DNA of 64,000 bases from an uncultured Microbacterium sp. Lineage in GTDB: Bacteria; Actinomycetota; Actinomycetes; Actinomycetales; Microbacteriaceae. Shown piece by piece: positions 63,702 to 64,000 of the stretch (position 1 is its first letter; the number at the start of each line of letters is the position of its first letter). The notes below the pieces were generated by a model that was not told the origin of the DNA, made no database searches, and saw only the letters and a program-made list of their open reading frames with translations. A program made the translations under genes and the position numbers. The stretch is from NCBI GenBank assembly GCA_947503655.1, contig CANNEP010000001.1:1-64000 (forward strand), in the 5' to 3' direction.

Positions 63702-64000
63702 TTACGGCAGGACAACGACCTGCGCGCCGAAAACGAGACCAGCGCCGAAGCCGATCTGCAGGGCGAGGCCACCGCTGAGTTCCGGGTGCTCTTCGAGCAG
63801 ACGGTGTGCGGCAAGCGGAACCGAAGCTGCCGACGTGTTGCCTGTGGTCTCGATGTCGCGTGCGATCGCGACGGTCTCCGGCAGCTTCAGCTGCTTGGCG
63901 AACTCGTCGATGATGCGCATGTTGGCCTGATGGGGGATGAATGCCGCGAGGTCTTTCGCGTCGATGCCGGCGACTTCGAGCGCCTTCTTGGCAACCTTGG
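63702..64000 (-). CDS. fabH: beta-ketoacyl-ACP synthase III (5' part outside window)
   Basis: About 99 C-terminal residues are visible. The frame continues beyond base 64000 upstream of the ATG-like codon at 63920. The sequence FIPHQANMRIID carries the catalytic histidine and ETTGNTSAASVPLA the catalytic asparagine; the ending LQIGFGAGLVFGAQVVVLP is the FabH C-terminus. It primes fatty-acid synthesis by condensing an acyl-CoA with malonyl-ACP. The active-site cysteine half is outside the window. Confidence 0.95.
   Translation of the reverse strand, partial: KVAKKALEVAGIDAKDLAAFIPHQANMRIIDEFAKQLKLPETVAIARDIETTGNTSAASVPLAAHRLLEEHPELSGGLALQIGFGAGLVFGAQVVVLP

Overview
The window looks like core chromosome of a high-GC actinobacterium, most likely a member of the Microbacteriaceae (Microbacterium-like). 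The evidence is gene content and order: yggS-sepF-yggT-divIVA-lspA, an actinobacterial ctaC-ctaD-ctaF oxidase set, DUF3043, DUF3145, septum-formation lipoprotein and DUF1990 families, and hrcA-dnaJ-rsmE-HIT-phoH-ybeY-CNNM-era followed by leuA. There are no transposases, integrases, phage genes, CRISPR arrays or rRNA genes. The genus is an inference; nothing here fixes the species.

Layout. 1-3553: end of the cell-division cluster (yggS partial, sepF, yggT, divIVA/wag31), then lspA and a RluA-type pseudouridine synthase. 3554-4218: decayed remnants of an ECF sigma factor and its CU044_5270-type partner. 4219-12027: dnaE, a repeat-rich membrane protein, hisD, nrdR, pyrD. 12084-14529: DUF3043 membrane protein and M20 dipeptidase (divergent), then erpA. 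14827-17859: cytochrome c oxidase ctaC-ctaD-ctaF. 17936-20710: GNAT remnant, then SRAP peptidase, App1-like phosphatase and DedA on the minus strand. 20780-28798: pabB, leuS, comEA, comEC, holA. 28997-33327 (minus): rpsT, an alpha/beta hydrolase and a large secreted nuclease. 33621-44899: lepA, DUF1990, hemW, ankyrin protein, hrcA (with CIRCE), dnaJ, rsmE, HIT, phoH, ybeY, CNNM/CorC protein, era. 44900-49185: leuA with a leader-peptide attenuator, a TRIC-type channel, an RNB ribonuclease. 49230-57670: recO, uppS, PIG-L deacetylase, FrnE-like oxidoreductase, glutathione peroxidase, dusB, dgt, dnaG. 57700-64000: solo ABC ATPase, tRNA-Asn, septum-formation lipoprotein, def, DMT/NIPA-like transporter, CAU tRNA, DUF3145, then fabF-acpP-fabH (minus, fabH cut by the window end).

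Three DNA-level signals go beyond ordinary gene content. (1) The octamer CGGAACCA / TGGTTCCG occurs at least 50 times by hand count (29 in one orientation, 21 in the other), about one per 1.3 kb. It falls in several reading frames, in intergenic DNA, and in the leuS terminator just upstream of comEA-comEC. Base composition predicts only two or three copies. This resembles the density and placement of DNA-uptake or other genome-wide signal sequences. (2) About sixteen transcription-unit starts carry a TANNNT -10 element (very often TAGGCT) exactly 6-7 nt before the start codon and no ribosome-binding site, so leaderless mRNAs appear common. (3) leuA is preceded by a short leader ORF with three consecutive Leu codons and an overlapping hairpin, itself apparently leaderless. 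Decayed loci, a readthrough-like comEC/holA overlap, a bidirectional promoter and a degenerate solo ABC ATPase are further points of interest.
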